The notes under the pieces are model-generated. The model saw only the letters and a program-made list of their open reading frames with translations, was not told the origin of the DNA and searched no databases. This document shows positions 1 to 6,623 of a stretch of DNA of 24,255 nt, in pieces (positions within the stretch are counted from its first letter, which is position 1; each line of letters begins with the position of its first letter). The DNA lies in contig JAFYQY010000023.1 in assembly GCA_017559685.1 (NCBI GenBank), forward strand, positions 1 to 24,255, in the 5' to 3' direction. A program made the translations under genes and the position numbers. This DNA comes from Alistipes sp. (GTDB lineage: Bacteria; Bacteroidota; Bacteroidia; Bacteroidales; Rikenellaceae).

Positions 1-2609
1 AACATCACAGCATCGACATCGGCCAAAGTATCCAAATCGCCTGCCATAGCCAACAATGCATCGTCGTTCTTCTGCAAAAGCACCGATTCCGCATATCCGT
101 TTGCCGACAGGGTACGCTTTGCAGCACCATCAGCAAGTTCGTACATACGACGGTAAGCTGGTGCCGACTCGTCGTACATCTGATTCTCGTAAGTTACTCG
201 AGCCAACATCTCAACCACAGGCACGGTGTACTGATTCTGTGGCTGCTCGGCGAGTTGCTTCATACTTGCAACTGCGCTTGTCAAGCTGTCACACTTGAGG
301 TAGCAGTCGCTCAAGCAGAAGAGCGCCTCGCTTGTATAGTAGCCCTTCGGATAATCTTTCAAATAGCCCTTCAAGTGAGTTATCGCATCGCTATGACGAT
401 TTGCAAGGTAGATATTCTGAGCCGAACGGAACGACAACGAATCTCGTGCCATAATACTCAGGTCGCACTCCACGCCCGAACGCTCTGCGTATGCGAAGTA
501 GTCGTTAATGTTACCCTTCGACACATAAATCTCACGCACACTCTGAATAGCCTCCTTTGCTGCTGCCGACTGCGGAGCTGCGGTGATAACCTTATCGTAG
601 TAGAGCAACGACTTGTCGTTGTTACCGAGGTTGAAGTGCACCAAGCCCAAGTCGAGCAATGCTGGAGTGTAGTATGGCGACTGCGGATACTTCTCGACAA
701 ACTGCTCCAATACAGGAGCACCATCCGAGTAGCGACCGAGTGTTACGTATGTGCGTCCCAACTCGTAGGCCGCATCGTCGTTGTAGTCGCCGCAATTCTC
801 GTTCTGCATCTGTCGCAAAGCTCCAATCTTAGCGGTTGTCTTACCCGCCAAGCCGAGCGAAATTGCTCGCTGATACTTGGCATAGTCCTGCTCCGCTGTA
901 CCCAACGCAACTGCACCCTCGTAGCTCTTTACCGCATCGGCATACTTGTTCTGAGAGTATTGCGCATCGCCCAAGCGGTTGTAAGCATCAGCTCTGTATC
1001 GGTCTGCCGTCTTGTAGAGCCAGATGAAGCCCTCAAACGACTTCTGACTCTTTGCCATATTCTTTTTCGCAAAGTGTGCATAGCCGAGATTGTAGAGCGC
1101 CATCTTATACTCCTGCTCGGTCTTTGGTGCTCGACGGATGTAGTAGTCGTAGTAGCTAATTGCCTTATCGTAGTTGCCCGACTTATACTCGATCTCTCCC
1201 AGCCAGAAGAGACAGAGTGCGTTATACTTTGGACTCACGCCAATCTTCTGTGACTCCTCGAGTGCCGACTTCGCCTTATCCATATCGCCGGCAAGGAATG
1301 CCTCCAAGCCGTTGAAGTAGGCAATCTTCTGCAACGCAGCACGCTGTGTGCCGTCAGGATTAGGGAATGCCTTGATCGCCTTGTAGGCCATCTCGTAGTC
1401 GTGCGAGTTGTAATATGCAGCAATAAGCAACTCTCGAGCCTCGTCTGCACGCTCTGAGTCAGGGTACTTATTCACATAGCGGGTCAATACGTTTATCGAC
1501 TCGTTGAATGTTCCACCACCCGTCTCGAAGAGCAACTTACCGTAGTTGAACAACGCATCCTCCGATATCTCGTTGTTGTACTTCTCGTCGGCCGCCATCG
1601 CAAAGGCGTGGATAGCCTGACGCTTGTCGTCACGACGGATATAGCAATCGGCCAAGTGGTACGAAGCATTCTGCGACAACTCGTCACTACCCTCTACAAC
1701 CTTGCGCAACGCATCGATAGCCTTTGCATAGTCAGTAGAGCGATATGCCGAATAGCCGAGGATGTAGTTCTCCTCACGACCCATCTTTCCACCTGCACGC
1801 TCGTACATAGACATATAGAGATAGGACTTGTTGTAACCCTGCAGACGATACCACGCCTCAGCCACAACACGCATCAACTCGGCACGCTCAATCTCGACCG
1901 ACTGCGCCAACAACTTGTCGCCATTATCCACCACATACTTGTAGTTGCCTCGTGCAAACTCAATCTGGAAGAGATAGTATGGGATAACCTTTGCGTAGTT
2001 GTCGCTCTTTTGCAACGAAGCAAAGCCCTTGTATGCCTCCTTATACTCGCCACGTGAATAGTGGATATACGACTTATAGTAGACTGCGTGATCGGCATAG
2101 TTGCCCGTAGGCGACAATATCGAGAAGAGTTTATAGGCCTTATCGTAGTTACCCGAGGTAAACTCGATATAGCCCATTCGCATATTGTAGCGCTCCTTGT
2201 TCTCAACGGTCAATGCCTTGTACGACACCTTGTCAAGGTAGCTACGAGCCGAAGTGTAGTCCTCACGCTCGCAGTAGTACATCGCCAACATAAAGCGAAC
2301 ATCGTTCACGTGCACCGACTCGGGATAGCGACGCAAGAAGGCGAGCATAATCTTCTCGGCCTCGTTGTCACGCAACTCGGCAGCACACACTGCCAATTCA
2401 AAGTCGATATGACGCACCAACACCTCATCGTCGATTGCCACCTGCTTGCGCAGGAGGGTCAACGAGTGACGAGCCTCAGCATAACGACCGTGCTCCATCA
2501 ACGATATTGCACGCTCGGTTTCACGCTTAATATCGATCGCATTATCGGCGTTCGAAACGCCTATATTTACCGCTACGGCAAGTAGCAAAAACAATCCTTT
2601 TCTAAACAT
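1..2609 (-). CDS. Exported tetratricopeptide-repeat protein, C-terminus outside window
   Basis: Read from an ATG at 2609, the frame is open for 869 codons to the left edge with no stop, so the C-terminus is missing. The first ~22 residues (MFRKGLFLLLAVAVNIGVSNA) are a basic start, a hydrophobic core and a small-residue end, i.e. a signal peptide; the product is expected in the periplasm or outer membrane. The rest is a long series of degenerate ~34-residue helical repeats with TPR-like cores, for example SGNYDKAISYYDYYI and LGNNDKSLLYYDKVI. TPR solenoids act as protein-binding scaffolds; nothing seen gives an enzymatic activity. Large exported TPR proteins of about 1000 residues are common in Bacteroidales and mostly uncharacterised. 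It has its own -7 element just upstream and sits beyond the secG terminator, so it is probably a separate unit. Identity as a TPR protein is firm, role unknown. Confidence 0.9.
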   Translation of the reverse strand, partial: MFRKGLFLLLAVAVNIGVSNADNAIDIKRETERAISLMEHGRYAEARHSLTLLRKQVAIDDEVLVRHIDFELAVCAAELRDNEAEKIMLAFLRRYPESVHVNDVRFMLAMYYCEREDYTSARSYLDKVSYKALTVENKERYNMRMGYIEFTSGNYDKAYKLFSILSPTGNYADHAVYYKSYIHYSRGEYKEAYKGFASLQKSDNYAKVIPYYLFQIEFARGNYKYVVDNGDKLLAQSVEIERAELMRVVAEAWYRLQGYNKSYLYMSMYERAGGKMGREENYILGYSAYRSTDYAKAIDALRKVVEGSDELSQNASYHLADCYIRRDDKRQAIHAFAMAADEKYNNEISEDALFNYGKLLFETGGGTFNESINVLTRYVNKYPDSERADEARELLIAAYYNSHDYEMAYKAIKAFPNPDGTQRAALQKIAYFNGLEAFLAGDMDKAKSALEESQKIGVSPKYNALCLFWLGEIEYKSGNYDKAISYYDYYIRRAPKTEQEYKMALYNLGYAHFAKKNMAKSQKSFEGFIWLYKTADRYRADAYNRLGDAQYSQNKYADAVKSYEGAVALGTAEQDYAKYQRAISLGLAGKTTAKIGALRQMQNENCGDYNDDAAYELGRTYVTLGRYSDGAPVLEQFVEKYPQSPYYTPALLDLGLVHFNLGNNDKSLLYYDKVITAAPQSAAAKEAIQSVREIYVSKGNINDYFAYAERSGVECDLSIMARDSLSFRSAQNIYLANRHSDAITHLKGYLKDYPKGYYTSEALFCLSDCYLKCDSLTSAVASMKQLAEQPQNQYTVPVVEMLARVTYENQMYDESAPAYRRMYELADGAAKRTLSANGYAESVLLQKNDDALLAMAGDLDTLADVDAVM

Positions 2610-2635
2610 AGCAACACTATATTTCTTAATTTAGG

Positions 2636-2643
2636 CAAAAGTA
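2636..2643 (-). promoter_or_regulatory. -7 element upstream of the TPR gene
   Basis: On the minus strand this is TACTTTTG, matching the Bacteroidetes primary-sigma -7 consensus TAnnTTTG, and lies 26 nt upstream of the ATG at 2609. No clean TTTG is present 19-21 nt further upstream; that area is an A/T tract that could act as an UP-like element. Confidence 0.6.
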
Positions 2644-2660
2644 CAAAATAAATTTGAGAT

Positions 2661-2681
2661 TTAAAAATTAAAAATTAAAAA
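2661..2681. repeat. A/T heptamer tandem repeat (TTAAAAA x3)
   Basis: Three exact copies of the 7-mer TTAAAAA, followed by TTTTT. They lie directly upstream of the -7 element of the TPR gene. This is a simple-sequence tract with a 7-bp period in the intergenic space between secG and the TPR gene. Confidence 0.75.
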
Positions 2682-2747
2682 TTTTTAGTGTTTTACCTAT
2701 TTCGGGGCTATTGTGCTCTTTGAGACCAATTCGGCAAAATAAGAGAC

Positions 2748-2775
2748 AAAAAAAGAGTGGAGAAACCTCCACTCT
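2748..2775 (-). terminator. Rho-independent terminator after secG
   Basis: A 9-bp perfect stem (AGAGTGGAG at 2754-2762 with CTCCACTCT at 2767-2775) and a 4-nt loop are followed, on the minus strand, by a run of seven T. It lies 23 bp beyond the secG stop and closes the six-gene cluster. Confidence 0.9.
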
Positions 2776-2798
2776 CAAACCTCAATCTTGTGTTGTGA

Positions 2799-3125
2799 TT
2801 AGTTCTGTGCTGGAACCTCAGCCTGTGGAACGTCTACAACCTGCTCGGTCTGTGCACCATTAAGAAGCTCTGCTGCTGCCTCATCTACGCTCGATACAGT
2901 TGCCTTATTCTCGATGAATACAACCGAAAGCAACGACAATGCGAGAATAGTTGCTGCTGCACCCCAAGTGAACTTCTCGAGGAAGTCTGCAGTCTGACGA
3001 ACACCCATAACCTGGTTAGATGCGCCAAAGTTAGATGCCATACCGCTCTTTGGGTTCTGAACCAACACTGCAAGCACCATCAACAAGCTTGCTACAAGAA
3101 TCAATACAATCAAAAAAATGTACAT
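2799..3125 (-). CDS. secG: Preprotein translocase subunit SecG
   Basis: A 108-residue inner-membrane protein, the small auxiliary subunit of the SecYEG channel that assists protein export. It shows the family layout: an N-terminal transmembrane helix (about residues 2-21), a loop containing QNPKSGMASNFG, which corresponds to the conserved Q-x-x-K-x-G-G/A loop of SecG, and a second helix (about 53-72). The tail is acidic, as in Bacteroidetes SecG. The ATG at 3125 is the only sensible start, placing the first helix at the N-terminus. It is the last gene of the minus-strand cluster, 13 bp after the small acidic protein and followed by a strong terminator. Confidence 0.93.
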   Translation of the reverse strand: MYIFLIVLILVASLLMVLAVLVQNPKSGMASNFGASNQVMGVRQTADFLEKFTWGAAATILALSLLSVVFIENKATVSSVDEAAAELLNGAQTEQVVDVPQAEVPAQN

Positions 3126-3138
3126 AGTCTATCTGTTT

Positions 3139-3564
3139 TTAATTATTTTTCTCGATATTTTCGATTTTCTCGGCAAAGTAAGCACTTTTTTCCGAATTTT
3201 GCAAACTTAATTTGCGATATATTTCTATCGCCTCGTTTTTTAGGCCCTGCGCAAGGTAGATTTCTGCCAAATCTTCGCTCACAATATCATCCTCATCATC
3301 GATGTCAGCCTCGGTGCAAACATCGCCTTCAACCTCGCCTTCGTCAGCCACGATACGATAGTCGTTCATACGCAAAAAGCGGGTTATAATCTCGCCCTCG
3401 CTAACCTCGGCAATCTTCTCTGCATCAACTGCATAGCGCCTATTGTTGCCGCCCTCGCAAGCCTTTATTGCCTGCGCTGCCGAAAACCACGGATATTGCT
3501 CCAAAACGCTATCCAACTCCGCTATCGAAATCTCCTCGCCCGCCAAATATCTATACACCAACAT
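3139..3564 (-). CDS. Small acidic TPR-like cytoplasmic protein
   Basis: A 141-residue protein without signal peptide or membrane helix. The N-terminal part (YLAGEEISIAELDSVLEQYPWFSAAQ) resembles the start of small Bacteroidetes proteins found between lptE-like and secG genes. The middle is highly acidic (around EADIDDEDDIVSEDL). The C-terminal ~40 residues (LAEIYLAQGLKNEAIEIYRKL) form one recognisable TPR helix pair. It starts 6 bp after the lptE-like stop and ends 13 bp before secG, so it is almost certainly co-transcribed with both. No catalytic motif is visible; a protein-protein role linked to envelope biogenesis is only a guess from position. Confidence 0.85.
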   Translation of the reverse strand: MLVYRYLAGEEISIAELDSVLEQYPWFSAAQAIKACEGGNNRRYAVDAEKIAEVSEGEIITRFLRMNDYRIVADEGEVEGDVCTEADIDDEDDIVSEDLAEIYLAQGLKNEAIEIYRKLSLQNSEKSAYFAEKIENIEKNN

Positions 3565-3570
3565 ACGCTT

Positions 3571-4080
3571 CTACCAATTTGATGCTGCCGCCATAAAAAT
3601 ATCTGTCACAAGTTGCTCGACAATCTCCGGAATGAGCGTACTTTCAACCTCATTGAGCAGTTTTGTCGAGTCGTAGTCTGCATAAGCCGAGAAGCTTCTC
3701 GCCTTAAACGACGCCTTATCGTCGACAACGTTCGTAAAGTTCACCTTGATAGTAATAGTCAAACGATTCTGCAATGCATAGTCGCCACTCGACACCGAAG
3801 ATGTAGTTGAGGTGTAACCCACAATCTCGCCCTCGAATGCAAAATCTCCACCCTCTGGCACCTGCACCAAGCGAGTTCGTGTTGCAAAGCGTTGAGTCAA
3901 TTCGTCGGTCAGCGTACTACTCAAAATAGGCGCAACCATAGGTGCGTTATTTGGAAAATATGCCACCGAGAAGGTCTTTGCATCGGGCGGAATCGAAGCT
4001 CCCGACAATGTATATTTAACAGTGCAACCGCCTGTAAACAAAAACATTACAGCAAGTAACGCAAATGTTATTTTTTTCAT
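3571..4080 (-). CDS. lptE: LptE-like outer-membrane lipoprotein (LPS assembly)
   Basis: A 169-residue lipoprotein. The N-terminus has a basic start, a hydrophobic core and the lipobox LFTGGC, giving a lipid-anchored Cys at about residue 19. The following ...YTLSGASIPPDAKTFSVAYFPNNA and the alternating strands plus helix resemble the LptE family, the plug lipoprotein that with LptD inserts LPS into the outer leaflet. The conserved 'baseline' features are the early beta strand (FSVAYFPN), the segment LTDELTQRFATRTRL, and the mid-domain strands carrying FEGEIVGY. Its start is 2 bp downstream of the sigma-54 activator stop, so the two are translationally close. LptE family assignment is made by pattern and neighbourhood and has not been checked by profile search. 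Confidence 0.8.
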   Translation of the reverse strand: MKKITFALLAVMFLFTGGCTVKYTLSGASIPPDAKTFSVAYFPNNAPMVAPILSSTLTDELTQRFATRTRLVQVPEGGDFAFEGEIVGYTSTTSSVSSGDYALQNRLTITIKVNFTNVVDDKASFKARSFSAYADYDSTKLLNEVESTLIPEIVEQLVTDIFMAAASNW

Positions 4081-4082
4081 AC

Positions 4083-5297
4083 TTACTCCTCAATATTCAA
4101 CTCTTTGATTCGACGATATAGCGTGCGCTCCGACATAAACAACTCGGCAGCTGCAGCACGACGACTACCGCCATTTCTACGCAACGCCTTAACGATCTGC
4201 TCTCTTTGCATATCGGCCTTTGTCATCTCACGAGGCACCTCATCCACAACCTCACTCTCGGTGTAGAAGGCCTCCTCTGCAGGCGAAGACGAATGAGGCA
4301 ACAACGCCTTAATCTCGCTATGCTCGGTCGGTTCTGCCGTGGTTGTACGATACGACGAATATCCGCTGTGCAACTCGTACACCATACGGCGCAACTCGTT
4401 GATATCACTACGCATATCAAACAATATCTTGTAGAGCAACTCTCGCTCGGAGTTCATATCCTCCATTTTGGCCGAACTTGCAACACTCGGCGATGTTACG
4501 GTGTTCTCATCAACGAGATACTTTGCGAGGGTCTGCGGTGTGATATTGCGACTCTCCTCGATAGCCGAAATCTGCTCTGCAACATTCTTGAGCTGGCGGA
4601 TATTTCCACGCCAGTAGTAGTTTTCGAGCACAGCTCGAGCATTCTCGTCCAACACTATCGCAGGCATTCTGTACTGCGTTGCCACATCGGCAGCAAAGCG
4701 ACGGAACAAAAGGTATATATCCTCGGGGCGCTCTCGCAATGCTGGCACCGTAATAGGCACCGTATTCAAACGATAGTATAAATCCTCACGGAAACGACCG
4801 TCGGCAATAGCCTTCATCAAGTTTGAGTTCGTAGCCGCAACAACTCGAACATTGGTCTTCTGCACCTTAGCCGAGCCAACTCGCATAAACTCGCCTGTCT
4901 GCAACACTCGCAACAGACGCACCTGTGTCGCCAACGGCAACTCACCCACCTCATCGAGAAAGATAGTTCCGCCGTCAGCCTCTTCGAAATAGCCCTTACG
5001 AGCCTCTATTGCTCCCGTAAAAGCACCCTTCTCGTGTCCGAAAAGTTCAGAATCGATTGTACCCTCGGGTATTGCACCACAGTTCACCGCAACATACTTG
5101 TTATGCTTGCGTGCCGAATGGGCGTGGATAACCTGCGGGAAGAACTCCTTACCCACACCGCTCTCGCCTGTTACAAGCACAGTCAGGTCGGTTGCTGCCA
5201 CACGCAATGCAACCTCCAACGCTCGGTTCAAAAGCGGAGAGTTACCAATTATTCCAAATCGCTGTTTTACAGAGAGTAATGTGCTATTTTCAATCAT
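4083..5297 (-). CDS. Sigma-54-dependent transcriptional activator (no receiver domain)
   Basis: A 404-residue bacterial enhancer-binding protein that hydrolyses ATP to open sigma-54 promoters. It has almost no N-terminal regulatory domain. The AAA+ core starts around residue 15, with Walker A GESGVGKE (44-51), the sigma-54 contact loop GAFTGA (91-96), Walker B TIFLDEVGE (111-119) and the arginine-finger segment GRFREDLYYRLN (167-178). The usual WPGN motif reads WRGN (229-232). After a variable linker (about 265-365) a Fis-type helix-turn-helix closes the protein (NGGSRRAAAAELFMSERTLY). Because the sensor domain is absent, activity is probably set by abundance or a partner protein. It sits between an HU-like membrane protein (3 bp) and the lptE-like gene (2 bp). 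No convincing -24/-12 promoter was seen in the window. Confidence 0.93.
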   Translation of the reverse strand: MIENSTLLSVKQRFGIIGNSPLLNRALEVALRVAATDLTVLVTGESGVGKEFFPQVIHAHSARKHNKYVAVNCGAIPEGTIDSELFGHEKGAFTGAIEARKGYFEEADGGTIFLDEVGELPLATQVRLLRVLQTGEFMRVGSAKVQKTNVRVVAATNSNLMKAIADGRFREDLYYRLNTVPITVPALRERPEDIYLLFRRFAADVATQYRMPAIVLDENARAVLENYYWRGNIRQLKNVAEQISAIEESRNITPQTLAKYLVDENTVTSPSVASSAKMEDMNSERELLYKILFDMRSDINELRRMVYELHSGYSSYRTTTAEPTEHSEIKALLPHSSSPAEEAFYTESEVVDEVPREMTKADMQREQIVKALRRNGGSRRAAAAELFMSERTLYRRIKELNIEE

Positions 5298-5300
5298 CTC

Positions 5301-6032
5301 TTACTCATTTTTAATTGTGCGGAGTGCATCCATCTCGGCATCATCCTTTGCCATAATCTCCTCCGAAGCATAGTCGGAAGGTGTAGCTACATAGATACCG
5401 TATGCAATCGCCGCCAACGCCATAAGGAGAACCGCCACAGCCACCACCATAACCAAGTCGAACTTTACTCGACGCTTGGCTTTTGGTTGTGGTTTTTCGG
5501 TTTCGATTTGAGGTTTTACACCCTCGGGTTGCGGAGCAGGAGACTCCTTCTCGACAACCGAATTCTCCTCTGTTTTTGGTTCATCGTAGAGTGACAGCAC
5601 ACCCTGCACCGAAGGCTCCGTATTGATTGGAGTAGCCACCGGCTCCGCAGCCTTGACCTCGAGAGCAAGAGTCGGCTCTGGAATAAAAGGCTTCGCCACA
5701 TACTCTACCTGACCCTTGACAGGCGGATAGAGACGCAACACCTTCGTATCTGGCTCGACACGCAGTGTTCCGACATCGCCCAAACGACAATAGCCATACT
5801 GCTCCAACTCGTGGCGCACCTCGAAGACAAAGCGGTCAATAGTAACCGCTGTCTCCATCTCGTTAAGGCCCCTACTACGGAGCAACGAGGTCAACACGCC
5901 ATCATCGGTACGCAACAAATCGGAAAAGACCAACTCGCCCGACTCCTTAACCATAAAGGCTCCGAAGGCGGGAACAACCAAGCGGCGATTCGATTGCAAG
6001 TGCTCTGCTATTATCTCTACAATGATACTCAT
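5301..6032 (-). CDS. HU-CCDC81-like protein with one membrane helix
   Basis: A 243-residue protein. Residues 1-~115 match the pattern of the paired HU-like domains of Bacteroidetes 'HU-CCDC81' proteins: an N-terminal helix with HLQSNRRLVVPAFGAFMV, then FSDLLRTDDGVLTSLL, then a second domain around YGYCRLGDVGTLRVE. A Pro/Glu/Lys-rich linker follows (about 130-188). A single hydrophobic helix (about 191-215) comes after the basic stretch KAKRRVK, which predicts an N-in topology. Such proteins usually end in a periplasmic SPOR domain; here only about 28 residues follow the helix, so the SPOR part is absent. The family is thought to link the cytoplasm to the cell envelope or division site; no precise role can be claimed. 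The flanking genes are 26 bp and 3 bp away. Confidence 0.78.
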   Translation of the reverse strand: MSIIVEIIAEHLQSNRRLVVPAFGAFMVKESGELVFSDLLRTDDGVLTSLLRSRGLNEMETAVTIDRFVFEVRHELEQYGYCRLGDVGTLRVEPDTKVLRLYPPVKGQVEYVAKPFIPEPTLALEVKAAEPVATPINTEPSVQGVLSLYDEPKTEENSVVEKESPAPQPEGVKPQIETEKPQPKAKRRVKFDLVMVVAVAVLLMALAAIAYGIYVATPSDYASEEIMAKDDAEMDALRTIKNE

Positions 6033-6058
6033 ATAACTATAACGACAAAAATCGTTTT

Positions 6059-6457
6059 TTATTTGCTCTTTGCTGCAATTACCGAGTCAATATAGGCCTT
6101 AATCTTCGGTTTTGGATCTTCCCAACCCTCAGGCTTGATAACTTTGTTATCCTTAGGGTTATAGTGAGGCTTTCCATCTGGCCACAACTTTGCCATATTT
6201 GCCTTCTGCACGATATCGAACAACTCGTCAGCCTCCAAGCCCATCTCGACCATTGTGCCGAGGGCGAAGTACATCAAGTCGATCATTGCATCGGCCTGCT
6301 CGTAGATATCATCTGCAATCAAGAACTCGGCAACCTCCTCGTTCATCCACTTTGCACGGCTCAAGGCACGCTTCTTGGCAATCATCACAGGCTGCTCTGC
6401 TACTGGATGACCAAACTTCTCGTGAAATTCACGAACATCATTCCACTCTTTCTTCAT
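6059..6457 (-). CDS. MazG-like NTP pyrophosphohydrolase family protein
   Basis: A 132-residue all-alpha protein when started at the ATG at 6457 (MKKEWNDVREFHEKFGHP); an in-frame ATG 15 codons upstream would add a low-quality N-terminal extension. The helices EWNDVREFHEKFGHP, KWMNEEVAEFLIADD and QADAMIDLMYFALGTMVEMGL carry the metal-binding signature of the all-alpha NTP pyrophosphatase/PRA-PH superfamily: EExxE-like (NEEVAEF) and a later D-x-x-x-D (DAMIDLMYF). These enzymes hydrolyse nucleoside triphosphates or phosphoribosyl-nucleotides to monophosphate plus PPi, as house-cleaning or in histidine synthesis. The substrate cannot be told from sequence. It is first gene of the minus-strand cluster, just behind the promoter at 6534-6541. 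Confidence 0.82.
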   Translation of the reverse strand: MKKEWNDVREFHEKFGHPVAEQPVMIAKKRALSRAKWMNEEVAEFLIADDIYEQADAMIDLMYFALGTMVEMGLEADELFDIVQKANMAKLWPDGKPHYNPKDNKVIKPEGWEDPKPKIKAYIDSVIAAKSK

Positions 6458-6533
6458 AATTTTATCGTCTGCTTTTGTTTTTAATTTTCCTTCGCTACAC
6501 AAAGGGCGCTTTTGCCCATTTTATATCAAGGTG

Positions 6534-6541
6534 CAAAGATA
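6534..6541 (-). promoter_or_regulatory. -7 element driving the six-gene minus-strand cluster
   Basis: The minus strand reads TATCTTTG, an exact match to TAnnTTTG, 76 nt upstream of the ATG at 6457. It faces the plus-strand promoter at 6584-6591. No clear TTTG at the expected -33 distance was found. Confidence 0.6.
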
Positions 6542-6583
6542 CAAAAAAGTTTTACTTTTTACGCTTTATTACCCACTTTTTAT

Positions 6584-6591
6584 TATCTTTG
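6584..6591 (+). promoter_or_regulatory. -7 element of the alpha-galactosidase gene
   Basis: TATCTTTG matches the Bacteroidetes -7 consensus, with the next G/C-light leader running to the ATG at 6624. This places transcription start near 6598, which rules out the in-frame ATG at 6531 as the true start. The -33 region is T-rich without an exact TTTG at 19-21 nt. Confidence 0.65.
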
Positions 6592-6623
6592 CGAAAAATA
6601 TAACACTAACAACTATTTTTTCA

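Noticed and set aside
255..1253. 332-codon open frame on the plus strand
   Set aside because: Antisense to the TPR protein, whose repeats explain the region; the translation has no recognisable domain.
6531..6623. N-terminal extension of the GH36 enzyme
   Set aside because: It begins upstream of the -7 box, and starting at 6624 gives a textbook signal peptide.
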